Shown here: positions 7,004 to 14,237 of the stretch, one piece after another
How positions within the stretch are numbered: the stretch's first letter is position 1
Layout of the letters: every line of letters starts with the position of its first letter
DNA from: Alistipes sp.
GTDB lineage: Bacteria; Bacteroidota; Bacteroidia; Bacteroidales; Rikenellaceae
Reading direction: 5' to 3'
DNA length: 17,795 bases
Assembly: GCA_017631135.1 (NCBI GenBank)
Contig: JAGBTW010000014.1
Location: 1 to 17,795 of the forward strand
Notes under the pieces: model-generated
Database searches by the model: none
What the model was told of the DNA's origin: nothing
Seen by the model: only the letters and a program-made list of their open reading frames with translations
Translations under genes and position numbers: made by a program

Positions 7004-8041
7004 ATGAAGAGATCTTCTATATTGATAATATATACCGGTGGAACAATCGGTATGAAGACTGACGAGGCCACTGGAGCACTCGTACCATTTGACTTTAGCG
7101 GAATTTACGAGGAGTTCCCCTCGCTTAAGCGTCTAAAGGTAGACCTTGAGGTTTTGACCATAAAACCACCCATCGACTCGTCGAATGTGTCGGTGGACAA
7201 TTGGGTCGACATGGCGCGTCTAATTCGCGATAACTACTCTAAATATGACGGCTTTGTGGTGCTGCACGGCACAGACACCATGTCCTATTCGGCTGCGGCG
7301 TTGAGCTTCATGCTCGAGAACCTCGCAAAGCCCGTAATCTTCACAGGTAGCCAAATTCCTATCGGTATATTGCGCACAGATGGTCGTGAGAACCTTATCA
7401 CAGCCATCGAGATTGCTGGTGCGCACAACGAGGATGGTAGCCCCATAGTTCCCGAGGTGGCGCTCTACTTCCAGAATAAACTCATGCGCGGCAACCGCAC
7501 AACGAAGCATAGTGCCGAGGCGTTGAACGCATTTGCGTCGTTCAACTATCATGCCCTGGCAGATGTGGGTGTAAACATCCAGTACAACACTCAATACATA
7601 GCTCCTTATGCTCCCGACTTCTCGGATGAGTTCCGCATCAGCGAGTCTATGTCGAACGACGTTATCGTTGTCAAGCTCTTCCCAGGTATACGCCCTGCAA
7701 CACTCCGCGCGATGCTCATCGATAGCGGTGTGCGCGGTGTTGTGCTCGAGACATACGGTGCGGGCAATGCGCCTACGTCGGAGTGGTTTGTTGACTTGGT
7801 AAAGGAGGCTATAGCCAAGGGTGTTGTTATTGTCAACGTGTCGCAGTGTAAGGATGGTGCTGTGCAGATGCACCTATACGAGACGGGCTTGGCGCTCCAG
7901 GAGGCTGGTGTGGTGTCGGGTCACGACATGACAATCGAGGCTGCGGTGACGAAATTGATGTACGTTTTAGGCAAAAAATTGCCACTTTCGGAAACTTTGA
8001 ATTTGATGCGACGTCCTCTGCGTGGTGAATTTACTTTGTAA
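7004..8041 (+). CDS. ansA: L-asparaginase, type I (cytoplasmic)
   Basis: 345 residues without a signal peptide, matching cytoplasmic type I asparaginases, which hydrolyse L-asparagine to aspartate and ammonia. The N-terminal signature YTGGTIGM at 10-17 holds the nucleophile T14. The second active-site motif LHGTDTMSYSA at 87-97 holds T90 and D91. The catalytic lysine is K168 in RGNRTTK. The region FTGSQIPIGILRTDGRENL at 113-131 is also typical of type I. The C-terminal half (about 215-345) is the smaller domain, with ETYGAGNAP for subunit contact. The gene stands alone between the promoter at 6937-6965 and the next promoter at 8047. It is unrelated to the DNA-processing genes before it or the ExbBD genes after it. 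Confidence 0.95.
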   Translation: MKRSSILIIYTGGTIGMKTDEATGALVPFDFSGIYEEFPSLKRLKVDLEVLTIKPPIDSSNVSVDNWVDMARLIRDNYSKYDGFVVLHGTDTMSYSAAALSFMLENLAKPVIFTGSQIPIGILRTDGRENLITAIEIAGAHNEDGSPIVPEVALYFQNKLMRGNRTTKHSAEALNAFASFNYHALADVGVNIQYNTQYIAPYAPDFSDEFRISESMSNDVIVVKLFPGIRPATLRAMLIDSGVRGVVLETYGAGNAPTSEWFVDLVKEAIAKGVVIVNVSQCKDGAVQMHLYETGLALQEAGVVSGHDMTIEAAVTKLMYVLGKKLPLSETLNLMRRPLRGEFTL

Positions 8042-8046
8042 GGGGG

Positions 8047-8077
8047 TTGTATTTTTGGAAATTTATCCGTATATTTC
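8047..8077 (+). promoter_or_regulatory. Predicted promoter for the exbB operon
   Basis: TTG at 8047-8049 and TATATTTC at 8070-8077 have exactly 20 bases between them and differ from TAnnTTTG only in the last base. Transcription would start near 8084, giving a 5' leader of about 215 bases before exbB. I saw no second convincing -7 element closer to the gene, but one cannot be excluded. Confidence 0.45.
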
Positions 8078-8298
8078 GCACTGATAATTACCAAAAAAGA
8101 GGGCTTTTATAGCGAGAAAAGTTCTGTTTTGTGGTGTAATGTGTTGATTTGTATTTAGTTCCATGGGTATATGGGGCTTTGTATAGTGTGCCGTTGCGCT
8201 GCAGGTTATTAAAACAAAGACGACTAAAAATCGTTAAGAAACAAAAATATAGAGAAAACAACTACTAAAAAATTACAAATTTTAACTATCAAAACACT

Positions 8299-9090
8299 AT
8301 GAAAAAATTATTTTTGGTTTTGGCAGCTGCTACTCTCTCATTTGGCGCTGCTTACGCACAGGAGGCAAACGAGGCTGCTGCACAGCAGGCTACCGTTGAG
8401 CAGGTTGTAGACGCACCAGCTGAGGAGGCAGAGGCAGAGGAGGTAGAGTTGCAGGGTGAGCCTATGCACTTCGCTCTTTTGAAGAAGTTCCTCGAGGGTG
8501 GTTGGGGCTGGATGCTCTTGCCTTTGATCTGCTTGATCCTCGGTATGGCTGTTGCAGTAGAGCGTATTCTCTACCTTGCTTTGTCAAAGATCAACACTAA
8601 GAAGTTCCTCGCTCGCGTTGAGGAGCTCCTTAACAATGAGGGCGTTGAGGCTGCTAAGGAGTACTGCCGTAACACTCGCGGTCCTATCGCTTCAATCTTC
8701 TACCAGGGTCTTATGCGTTACGATCAGGGTATCGAGTCTGTTGAGAAGGCTGTTGTATCTTACGGTTCAGTTCAGCAGGGTAACATGGAGAGCGGTCTTT
8801 CATGGGTTTCATTGTTCATCGCACTTGCTCCATCACTCGGCTTCATGGGTACCGTTGTTGGTATGATCCAGGCTTTCGATGATATCCAGGCACAGGCTAC
8901 TATCTCTCCCGCAGTCGTTGCAGGTGGTATCAAGGTGGCTCTTTTGACTACAATGCTCGGTCTTATCGCTGCTGTTGTTCTCCAGGTGTTCTTCAACTAC
9001 ATCCTTGCTCAGATTGAGGCTCAGGTTGTTAAGATGGAGGATAGCTCAATCCAGTTGATTGATATGCTTACTGCATACAACAAGCGATAA
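8299..9090 (+). CDS. exbB: MotA/TolQ/ExbB-family proton channel subunit
   Basis: 263 residues. ExbB forms the inner-membrane pentamer that, with ExbD, converts proton-motive force into work on TonB. An N-terminal signal peptide appears to end at AYA (18-20), followed by an Ala/Glu-rich periplasmic linker at about 21-52, a layout common in Bacteroidetes ExbB. The first channel helix is about 69-96, followed by a cytoplasmic domain. Two conserved helices follow: LAPSLGFMGTVVGMIQAF at 176-193 and GGIKVALLTTMLGLIAAV at 209-226, whose threonines line the proton path. First gene of a four-gene operon, 31 bases before the next. Preferred codons (GCT, GTT, CTT, CGT) dominate, unlike the flanking genes, which suggests high expression. 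TolQ is an alternative name, but the two following exbD genes favour ExbB. Confidence 0.92.
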   Translation: MKKLFLVLAAATLSFGAAYAQEANEAAAQQATVEQVVDAPAEEAEAEEVELQGEPMHFALLKKFLEGGWGWMLLPLICLILGMAVAVERILYLALSKINTKKFLARVEELLNNEGVEAAKEYCRNTRGPIASIFYQGLMRYDQGIESVEKAVVSYGSVQQGNMESGLSWVSLFIALAPSLGFMGTVVGMIQAFDDIQAQATISPAVVAGGIKVALLTTMLGLIAAVVLQVFFNYILAQIEAQVVKMEDSSIQLIDMLTAYNKR

Positions 9091-9121
9091 TTAGACTACT
9101 TACATTAAGAAGCAAATTACT

Positions 9122-10051
9122 ATGAAAATATTTAGATTAATAGTCGTTATCCTTCTCGCTGCTGGTTCAGTACTGACAGTAGGAATGGCTGTAATGGATG
9201 GTATGAAGGCCCCCGAGTCTTCAAAGATCACCAACAGCACTCCTCTTGTTCAGAATGTTGCAACAGTAGAAGAGGGTATCGAAAAGTTGGGCGAGGTCTT
9301 TGCCAGCCAGATTGGTGAGGATATGCTCACAGAGGAGGGCATTGTAGAGGAGCAGGATAAGCTCGCTCTTACAGTTAATGAGCACATCCCCGCATACGAG
9401 GCAAAGGTGGCTGACAAGCAGGCTGGCTACGATGCTGCACAGCAGGAGATTGCACAGCTTGGTGAGCTTAAGACTCTTAACGCTCGTCAGAAGAAGCAGC
9501 TTAAGGATGCAGAGGCTGTAGTTGCTGACTACAAGGCTACAGCTGATACTCTTAATATCTATCGCGAGAACGTGAAGATTATGGAGGATAACATCGCTGC
9601 ATCTATCAAGGCAAACGCTGATGCAAAGGTTAATGGCGAGAACGCTGTTGCTTTGGCAACATCTGTTAGCAACACCATCTACTGGTGCTATGCTCTTCTT
9701 GCTATCATCGTTGTAATCGCTATCATCAGCGCATGTGCAGACCTCTTCATTAACTTCGCACAGAACTGGAAGAAGGCTCTTGTTAAGATGGTTCTTGGCG
9801 TTGTTATCGTTGGCGCAGTAGGTGCTGTTGCATACTATGTTGCAGCTGGTCACGGCTGGGCAGAGGGTCACACATTGAAGGATGCTGCTGGTTATGACCT
9901 CGGTCTTGGTACTGACCCCGCAACTCGTCAGGTATTCGGTGCTTTCGACTACATGATTTCAGATGTTAGCCTTATCGTTTGCTACGTTGTAGCTGGTGGT
10001 GCTATTCTGTCAGCAGTATTGTCTGTAATTATCGGATTCTTTAAAAAGTAG
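9122..10051 (+). CDS. Unrecognised four-helix membrane protein with coiled-coil domain in the exbB-exbD operon
   Basis: 309 residues; I do not recognise a named family. Visible in order: an N-terminal membrane helix at about 4-26; a polar segment at 30-180 rich in Ala, Lys, Glu and Gln, with a probable coiled coil at about 72-165; then membrane helices at about 185-210, 217-242 and 278-306, and a short FFKK tail. The helical 30-180 domain is probably periplasmic (inferred). A soluble loop at about 243-277 holds GHGWAEGHTLKDAAGYDLG. Bacteroidetes often place a small multi-helix protein between ExbB and ExbD. The C-terminal half resembles that type, and the long coiled-coil half seems additional. 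It lies 31 bases after exbB and 3 bases before exbD1, with the same high-expression codon use. The likely role is an accessory or scaffold subunit of the motor complex (inference). Confidence 0.85.
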   Translation: MKIFRLIVVILLAAGSVLTVGMAVMDGMKAPESSKITNSTPLVQNVATVEEGIEKLGEVFASQIGEDMLTEEGIVEEQDKLALTVNEHIPAYEAKVADKQAGYDAAQQEIAQLGELKTLNARQKKQLKDAEAVVADYKATADTLNIYRENVKIMEDNIAASIKANADAKVNGENAVALATSVSNTIYWCYALLAIIVVIAIISACADLFINFAQNWKKALVKMVLGVVIVGAVGAVAYYVAAGHGWAEGHTLKDAAGYDLGLGTDPATRQVFGAFDYMISDVSLIVCYVVAGGAILSAVLSVIIGFFKK

Positions 10052-10054
10052 TGT

Positions 10055-10651
10055 ATGGCTAGAGCGAAGAAAAAGGCTGGTGAGATTAACTCCAGCTCAA
10101 TGGCGGATATTTCATTCTTGCTGTTGATATTCTTCTTGGTGACCACTACGATGGATGTCGACACAGGTATGAAGCGTACGCTTCCGCCCTGGATTGACCC
10201 TACAGAGCAGCAGAACGATGTTGATGTTAATGAGCGTAACGTTCTTAAGGTAAATGTGTCTCGTAATGGTAGTATCATGGTGGGCACAGAGGAGTATCGT
10301 GCTTCAGACCTTAAGCGTTCGGGTGGTCACTCGCGTCTTTCGCGTGAGGTATACCACTTCCTCGTAGATCAGGACAAGTCTAATAAGAAGGCTACCGAGA
10401 TTGAGGGCGCAAAGTACAATGTCAGCGAGGGTCTTGTTTCTCTTAAGGCAGATAACGAGTCAAAGTATAAGATTTATCTTCAGGTGCAGGATGAGCTTAC
10501 TCATGCCTTCAACCTCTACCGTGACGACATCGCGCGTTTGGTATATGGTGTAGGCTACGACGAGCTCGATGACATCCAGGCAGCAAACATCCGTAAGGCT
10601 GTTCCTATGAAGATTTCTGAGGCAGAACCTAACGATCAAACAAAGAAGTAA
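10055..10651 (+). CDS. exbD: ExbD/TolR-family biopolymer transport protein (long form)
   Basis: 198 residues. ExbD subunits sit inside the ExbB pentamer and carry protons on a membrane aspartate. Here D18 in SSSMADISFLLLIFFLV (13-29) is that residue, in a single N-terminal helix at about 17-33. The following TLPP at 42-45 and the strand NVLKVNVSRNGSIMV at 62-76 begin the periplasmic domain. The protein is longer than classical ExbD (about 140 residues) because of a Lys/Ser/Glu-rich insert at about 85-135. The end AVPMKISEAEP (182-192) is typical of the long Bacteroidetes type. Starts 3 bases after the preceding stop and ends 2 bases before exbD2, so all are co-translated. Confidence 0.92.
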   Translation: MARAKKKAGEINSSSMADISFLLLIFFLVTTTMDVDTGMKRTLPPWIDPTEQQNDVDVNERNVLKVNVSRNGSIMVGTEEYRASDLKRSGGHSRLSREVYHFLVDQDKSNKKATEIEGAKYNVSEGLVSLKADNESKYKIYLQVQDELTHAFNLYRDDIARLVYGVGYDELDDIQAANIRKAVPMKISEAEPNDQTKK

Positions 10652-10653
10652 TT

Positions 10654-11106
10654 ATGGCAGTAATGGCAAAAAAGGGCAAGCGTGAAGTGCCCGCAATGTC
10701 GACCTCTTCACTTCCCGATATCGTGTTCATGTTGCTCTTCTTCTTCATGGCAGCAACTACGATGCGTGAGGTTGATCCGTTGGTAAAGGTTCAGATGCCC
10801 CAGGCTAACGAGATTACCGAGCTCGACAAGAAGAATCTTGTAAACATTTGGATGGGTAAGCCCATGAACGCTGCAAAGGGTGAGGATGCGTTGAAGATTC
10901 AGCTCAACGACAAGACCCAGGAGGTCGAGGATATTCGCAACTTTATCAGCGCTACAACAGCTACCAAGGGCTTGGGTCCCAAGGATATCGTTGTTAACTT
11001 GCGCGTAGATAAGGAGGCAACAGTTGGTAAGCTTACAGCTGTAAAGCAGGAGCTTCGTAAGGCTGATGCGTTGAGTATCTCTTATGCAGCAATGCAGAAC
11101 GAGTAA
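10654..11106 (+). CDS. ExbD/TolR-family biopolymer transport protein (short, divergent second copy)
   Basis: 150 residues. A single N-terminal membrane helix at about 20-38 contains PDIVFMLLFFFMAATTM (21-37), with D22 as the likely proton-carrying aspartate. The periplasmic domain (about 45-150) ends in a strand-helix pattern around NLRVDKEATVGKLTAVKQEL. It is shorter and differs strongly from exbD1 outside the helix, so the pair may form a heterodimer in the ExbB pore, as proposed for systems with two ExbD genes (inference). An internal ATG at 10663 would remove three residues and is an alternative start; the 2-base spacing from exbD1 supports 10654. It is the last gene before the terminator at 11128-11168. 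Confidence 0.9.
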   Translation: MAVMAKKGKREVPAMSTSSLPDIVFMLLFFFMAATTMREVDPLVKVQMPQANEITELDKKNLVNIWMGKPMNAAKGEDALKIQLNDKTQEVEDIRNFISATTATKGLGPKDIVVNLRVDKEATVGKLTAVKQELRKADALSISYAAMQNE

Positions 11107-11127
11107 TCGTTAACCCTATTTATAGAT

Positions 11128-11168
11128 CGAGAGGCTGCTCCGTTGGGAGTGGCCTCTTGGTTTTTTTT
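11128..11168 (+). terminator. Intrinsic terminator of the exbB-exbD operon
   Basis: Bases 11128-11141 pair with 11146-11159 to form a 14-bp stem, including three G-U pairs, around the loop GTTG. It is GC-rich (AGAGGC with GCCTCT at its core). A run of eight T follows at 11161-11168. It lies 21 bases after the exbD2 stop, so the operon should end here and the barrel gene should be transcribed separately. Confidence 0.88.
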
Positions 11169-11230
11169 GCAAAGTTGTAGTCTATACAGAGGGATTAAAG
11201 AAAAATAAGAGACTTAAGGGATGCCACTAT

Positions 11231-11263
11231 CAATTAGTAATGAGTAATTAGCAATTAGTAATG
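11231..11263. repeat. Direct repeat with 21-base period
   Basis: CAATTAGTAATG occurs at 11231-11242 and again at 11252-11263. The two copies flank the 15-base motif that is also found at 715-729. The sequence is AT-rich and low in complexity. Confidence 0.6.
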
Positions 11264-11278
11264 TATTGATAATCAATA

Positions 11279-11436
11279 CTGTCATGTTGAGCGTTAGCGA
11301 AACATCTCGAGGCTTGTAAGACCTTCAAATGTCGTACTACCCGAGAGATTCTTGAGTTCCTCTACCCTGCTCCGCCATGGCAGAACAAGCCTTGTTCTGC
11401 CATGGCTTAATCGCAGCGTTCACTTCGTTCAGAATA
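11279..11436. repeat. Probable interspersed repeat with inverted-like ends
   Basis: The left end reads GTCATGTTGAGCGTTAGCGA from 11281. The right end, CACTTCGTTCAGAAT at 11421-11435, reads ATTCTGAACGAAGTG on the other strand. This is the TCATxxTGAGCG...GCGAA style of end seen on repeats scattered through Bacteroidetes spacers. The ends are only loosely inverted relative to each other. The segments CATCTCGAGG (11303-11312) and CCGAGAGATTC (11341-11351) are also partly complementary. No coding frame is present. Copy number in the genome is unknown. Confidence 0.5.
11374..11406. repeat. Near-perfect 33-base palindrome
   Basis: Two perfectly complementary 16-base arms, 11374-11389 and 11391-11406, are separated by one C. 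The left arm is GCCATGGCAGAACAAG, and GCCATGGC is itself a palindrome. No T-run follows, so it is not a typical terminator. It lies inside the interspersed repeat and may mobilise with it or protect RNA ends. Confidence 0.75.
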
Positions 11437-11539
11437 AAAGTATGCTGATGGTGGGGGGGAAGAGTGTGTAGTTGTGAGTAGCGAGGGTAGTGTAAGAGTA
11501 GGCGCGTGTGTCGCTCGCTTGAGAGTAGGGGGGGAATTA

Positions 11540-11620
11540 GTTTAGAGAATTTAGTGAGATTAATGAATTTATGGAGTGTCTTAAACGCTTAACTCACTAA
11601 ACTCACTATATTCCCTAAAC
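11540..11620. repeat. AT-rich imperfect inverted repeat
   Basis: Bases 11540-11569 match the reverse complement of 11591-11620 at 25 of 30 positions, around a 21-base loop. Each arm contains repeated TTAGTGAG-like units. A short run of five T follows at 11624-11628, so it could form a weak terminator-like hairpin in RNA, or be a decayed mobile repeat. Confidence 0.6.
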
Positions 11621-11683
11621 TCCCTTTTTCTATGATTTATTCGCTTCTCGTCGCCTTTTTTAGGTTTTATGGTCTAAAATTGC

Positions 11684-11691
11684 TATCTTTG
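11684..11691 (+). promoter_or_regulatory. -7 element for the barrel gene
   Basis: TATCTTTG is a perfect TAnnTTTG element, placed so that transcription would start near 11698, about 20 bases before the ATG at 11719. No clear TTG lies 19-21 bases upstream; that place holds a T-run followed by TAGGTTT. Confidence 0.5.
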
Positions 11692-11718
11692 TACTAATGA
11701 CCACTAACCTATAATCGC

Positions 11719-14175
11719 ATGACGAGCAATCTCAAATATATCCTCGCGACAGCGGCTGCAGTGCTGCTCTTCGTGGCTCGTGCCGTGGCGCAAGAGGTGG
11801 TCGAGGAGCTCGATTATCGCGACTTCAAGTTCTATAAGGAGGATGAGGATATATCCCTTTGGGGTGGTCTCGACGAGTCCAAAGAGGAGCAAGTTGTTAC
11901 TCTGTACAACTCCTCAAATAGCCGTTATGCGTTGTCCTATGGCGCGAGTGGCTACAGGGGTATGCGCAACGATGAGGCGCGAAGCATGTTTGGCTATATG
12001 GCAGTGGACTATGCTACGCAGCGCACGCTCTCGTCGTTGGGTTATCGAAGGGGTGTCGCGGAGGGCATGAGTGGGTCGGTGCTCTCGGGTGCCGTGGGTG
12101 AGACAACCACTATGCTTCTTGGTGCGGAGTCGAGGCTCTATGAGCGTCAGTCGCTACGCGTAGACCTCTCGGGGCGTAACTACCTCGTGGGAGTCAACTA
12201 TCGCGGTGTCTACGATATAACACCTTTGGGCGTGCCTTTGAAGGAGGGGTGGAGCGTGATGACCAATGCGCGCGTGCGCACGGGGCGCGATATATATGTT
12301 GAGGGTGTCTACACCAATGCTGTGGATATGGCTGTTGGCGCTTCGTATGCGGGTCGTAACGACAATGTGGAGCTTATTTTTGCCCTGCCATGGTCGGAGC
12401 GCGGTCTGCGTCAGGCATCTACGGATGAGGCGTTCACGCTCTTGCACAATAGGCTCTACAACCCCGCGTGGGGCTTGCAGGGTGGCAAGGTGCGCAACTC
12501 GCGCGTGGCGACCTCTCTGCGTCCCGAGGTTGTGGCGCTGTGGCGTCGTAGGCTCTCGGCGGTGACCCGCATGACGCTTGCAACGAACATCCACTATGAG
12601 CAGCGCGGAAGTTCCTCGCTGACATGGTTTAATGCCACTACGCCCGCGCCCGACAACTACAAATATATGCCCTCGTACTATGACCGTGACGACGAGGCGC
12701 GCGTGGTCGAGGAGGCGTGGTTGGCAAACGATGTGCATTATACGCAGATAGATTGGGATGGGCTCTATCACACCAATGCCCTGCAGAGAGATGGTCATGC
12801 GCGCTATGCTGTGGCATCGAGGCGCGCAAATGTGGCGCATGCGGTAGCAAACATCGGCTTTAGCACAAAGGTAAAGGGTGCGGAGCTGAATTATGGTGTC
12901 GAGCTGCGTGGAGATACGGAGCGTGCATTCAGGGTTATGGATGACCTGCTTGGTGCGCAATATATCATCGACAGGGACTACTACCTTGAGGATGATGCTA
13001 CATACTCGCACCTTACGGATAACAATGTGCGCATGCCCGATAATGTCGTTGTGGAGGGAGAGCGCTATGGCTATGACTATCGCCTTGCAAGGCTCGGTGC
13101 AAAGCTCTATGCCTCGGCGCGATGGCAGTTGTGGGGTGTCGACTTTGCTGTGGGTGCAAACATGGCGGTGGAGCACAGCTATCGCCGAGGATATTTCGAG
13201 AAGGAGCTGTTTGCGGGTGCGGCATCGTATGGTTGCTCGCGGGGTGTCACGCTGCTCCCTGCGATGTTAACTGCAACGGGTAGTTACTCGCTTGGTTGTC
13301 ACGATTTTGGCGTTGCGCTTATGGTGCGTGGTGAGAGCCCCAGGGTGGAGGATATGTTCTTGCAGACGGAGTACAACAATCGCCGTGTGGATGCACCGGA
13401 GTTAGCTACGGCAATGGCTGCGGAGGTGTCGTACGGCTATACGGCACAGCGCGTGCGCCTCGGTGCGAGGTTGTATGTCGCGGGGGTGGTGCGCGAGATG
13501 GATGTGCTGCACTACTACGATGACCTTGCGGGAGAGTATGTCGACGCGGTGGTTAGGGGCATAGGGCGACTACACTATGGTGCGGAGCTATCGGCAGATG
13601 TGGCGTGGTCGCGATATTTCAGCTCAAATTTTGCGCTCACCGCGGCGCAGTATCGCTACAGCACAAACCCATCGGTTGCGCTATACTCGGATAATGATAA
13701 TAGACTGATTGCGAGCTCTATATCGGAGATTAAGGGGTATAGGGTTGGTGCGCCACAGCTTATGATGTATGGCGATGTGACATTTCGTCATAGGGGTTGG
13801 ATGGCGCGTGCCTCGGCGCAGTATTGGGGTGGTAGGTATGTATCGCCATCGTTTGTGCGCCGCACGGTGCGAGTAGTGTCGTTTGCCGCATCGCCCGAGG
13901 AGGCCGAGGTGCTGAAATATCAAGAGCGCCTACCTAACACTGCGACCATAGATGTGGCTGTGTCGAAGCGCATAAAATTTAGTAACGACATGTCGCTAAA
14001 CGTGCAACTTGCCGTGCGTAATTTGTTGGGTGGCAGTGTGATATATAGTGCATACGAAGAGAACCGTGTGTCGCGCCACAAGGTGGGTAATCGCACCTAT
14101 ATCGCACCCTTTGCCAACCGCATGATGTATGCCTATCCACATCTTGTTTCGCTCTCTGCGTCGTTGTGGTTTTAG
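11719..14175 (+). CDS. Outer-membrane beta-barrel, TonB-dependent receptor-like, no recognisable plug
   Basis: 818 residues. A signal peptide ends at AVA (22-24). The rest is rich in Tyr, Trp, Arg and alternating polar/hydrophobic strands, and ends in SLSASLWF with the C-terminal Phe required for barrel insertion. The C-terminal part (RNLLGGSVIYSA, then YAYPHLVSLSASLWF) looks like the end of Bacteroidetes TonB-dependent receptors. The usual CarboxypepD-like domain is missing. The plug region (about 30-130) shows only faint similarity, such as SYGASGYRGMRNDEA, without a clear TonB box. It could be a divergent receptor, a receptor-derived porin or an adhesin-like barrel. It lies after the exbBD terminator and has its own -7 element. 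Many GCG and CGC codons set it apart from the ExbBD genes. No SusD partner is adjacent. Confidence 0.8.
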   Translation: MTSNLKYILATAAAVLLFVARAVAQEVVEELDYRDFKFYKEDEDISLWGGLDESKEEQVVTLYNSSNSRYALSYGASGYRGMRNDEARSMFGYMAVDYATQRTLSSLGYRRGVAEGMSGSVLSGAVGETTTMLLGAESRLYERQSLRVDLSGRNYLVGVNYRGVYDITPLGVPLKEGWSVMTNARVRTGRDIYVEGVYTNAVDMAVGASYAGRNDNVELIFALPWSERGLRQASTDEAFTLLHNRLYNPAWGLQGGKVRNSRVATSLRPEVVALWRRRLSAVTRMTLATNIHYEQRGSSSLTWFNATTPAPDNYKYMPSYYDRDDEARVVEEAWLANDVHYTQIDWDGLYHTNALQRDGHARYAVASRRANVAHAVANIGFSTKVKGAELNYGVELRGDTERAFRVMDDLLGAQYIIDRDYYLEDDATYSHLTDNNVRMPDNVVVEGERYGYDYRLARLGAKLYASARWQLWGVDFAVGANMAVEHSYRRGYFEKELFAGAASYGCSRGVTLLPAMLTATGSYSLGCHDFGVALMVRGESPRVEDMFLQTEYNNRRVDAPELATAMAAEVSYGYTAQRVRLGARLYVAGVVREMDVLHYYDDLAGEYVDAVVRGIGRLHYGAELSADVAWSRYFSSNFALTAAQYRYSTNPSVALYSDNDNRLIASSISEIKGYRVGAPQLMMYGDVTFRHRGWMARASAQYWGGRYVSPSFVRRTVRVVSFAASPEEAEVLKYQERLPNTATIDVAVSKRIKFSNDMSLNVQLAVRNLLGGSVIYSAYEENRVSRHKVGNRTYIAPFANRMMYAYPHLVSLSASLWF

Positions 14176-14237
14176 GGGCGTTGCACTCTCTTTGGTAAAC
14201 TTTTCGCTTATCGCTTTTAGGTTTGCTTATTTTTTTG

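Larger units (their letters stand above)
11107..11718. other. 612-base non-coding spacer
   Basis: I find no credible gene in this stretch. It holds, in order: an intrinsic terminator (11128-11168), a direct repeat (11231-11263), an interspersed repeat (11279-11436) with a nested palindrome (11374-11406), two runs of seven G (11453-11459 and 11528-11534), an AT-rich inverted repeat (11540-11620), and a -7 element (11684-11691) for the barrel gene. The base composition changes abruptly several times, which suggests the spacer grew by insertion of repeats. Confidence 0.7.

Noticed and set aside
11279..11436. Possible CRISPR or tRNA-like structure
   Set aside because: There is no regularly spaced repeat array and no cloverleaf arms or anticodon pattern. 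The symmetry is explained by one palindrome within an interspersed repeat.
12154..13176. Antisense open frame of 340 codons opposite the barrel gene
   Set aside because: The translation is His/Arg-rich without a start signal, promoter or domain. The sense frame is continuous with a signal peptide and barrel ending.
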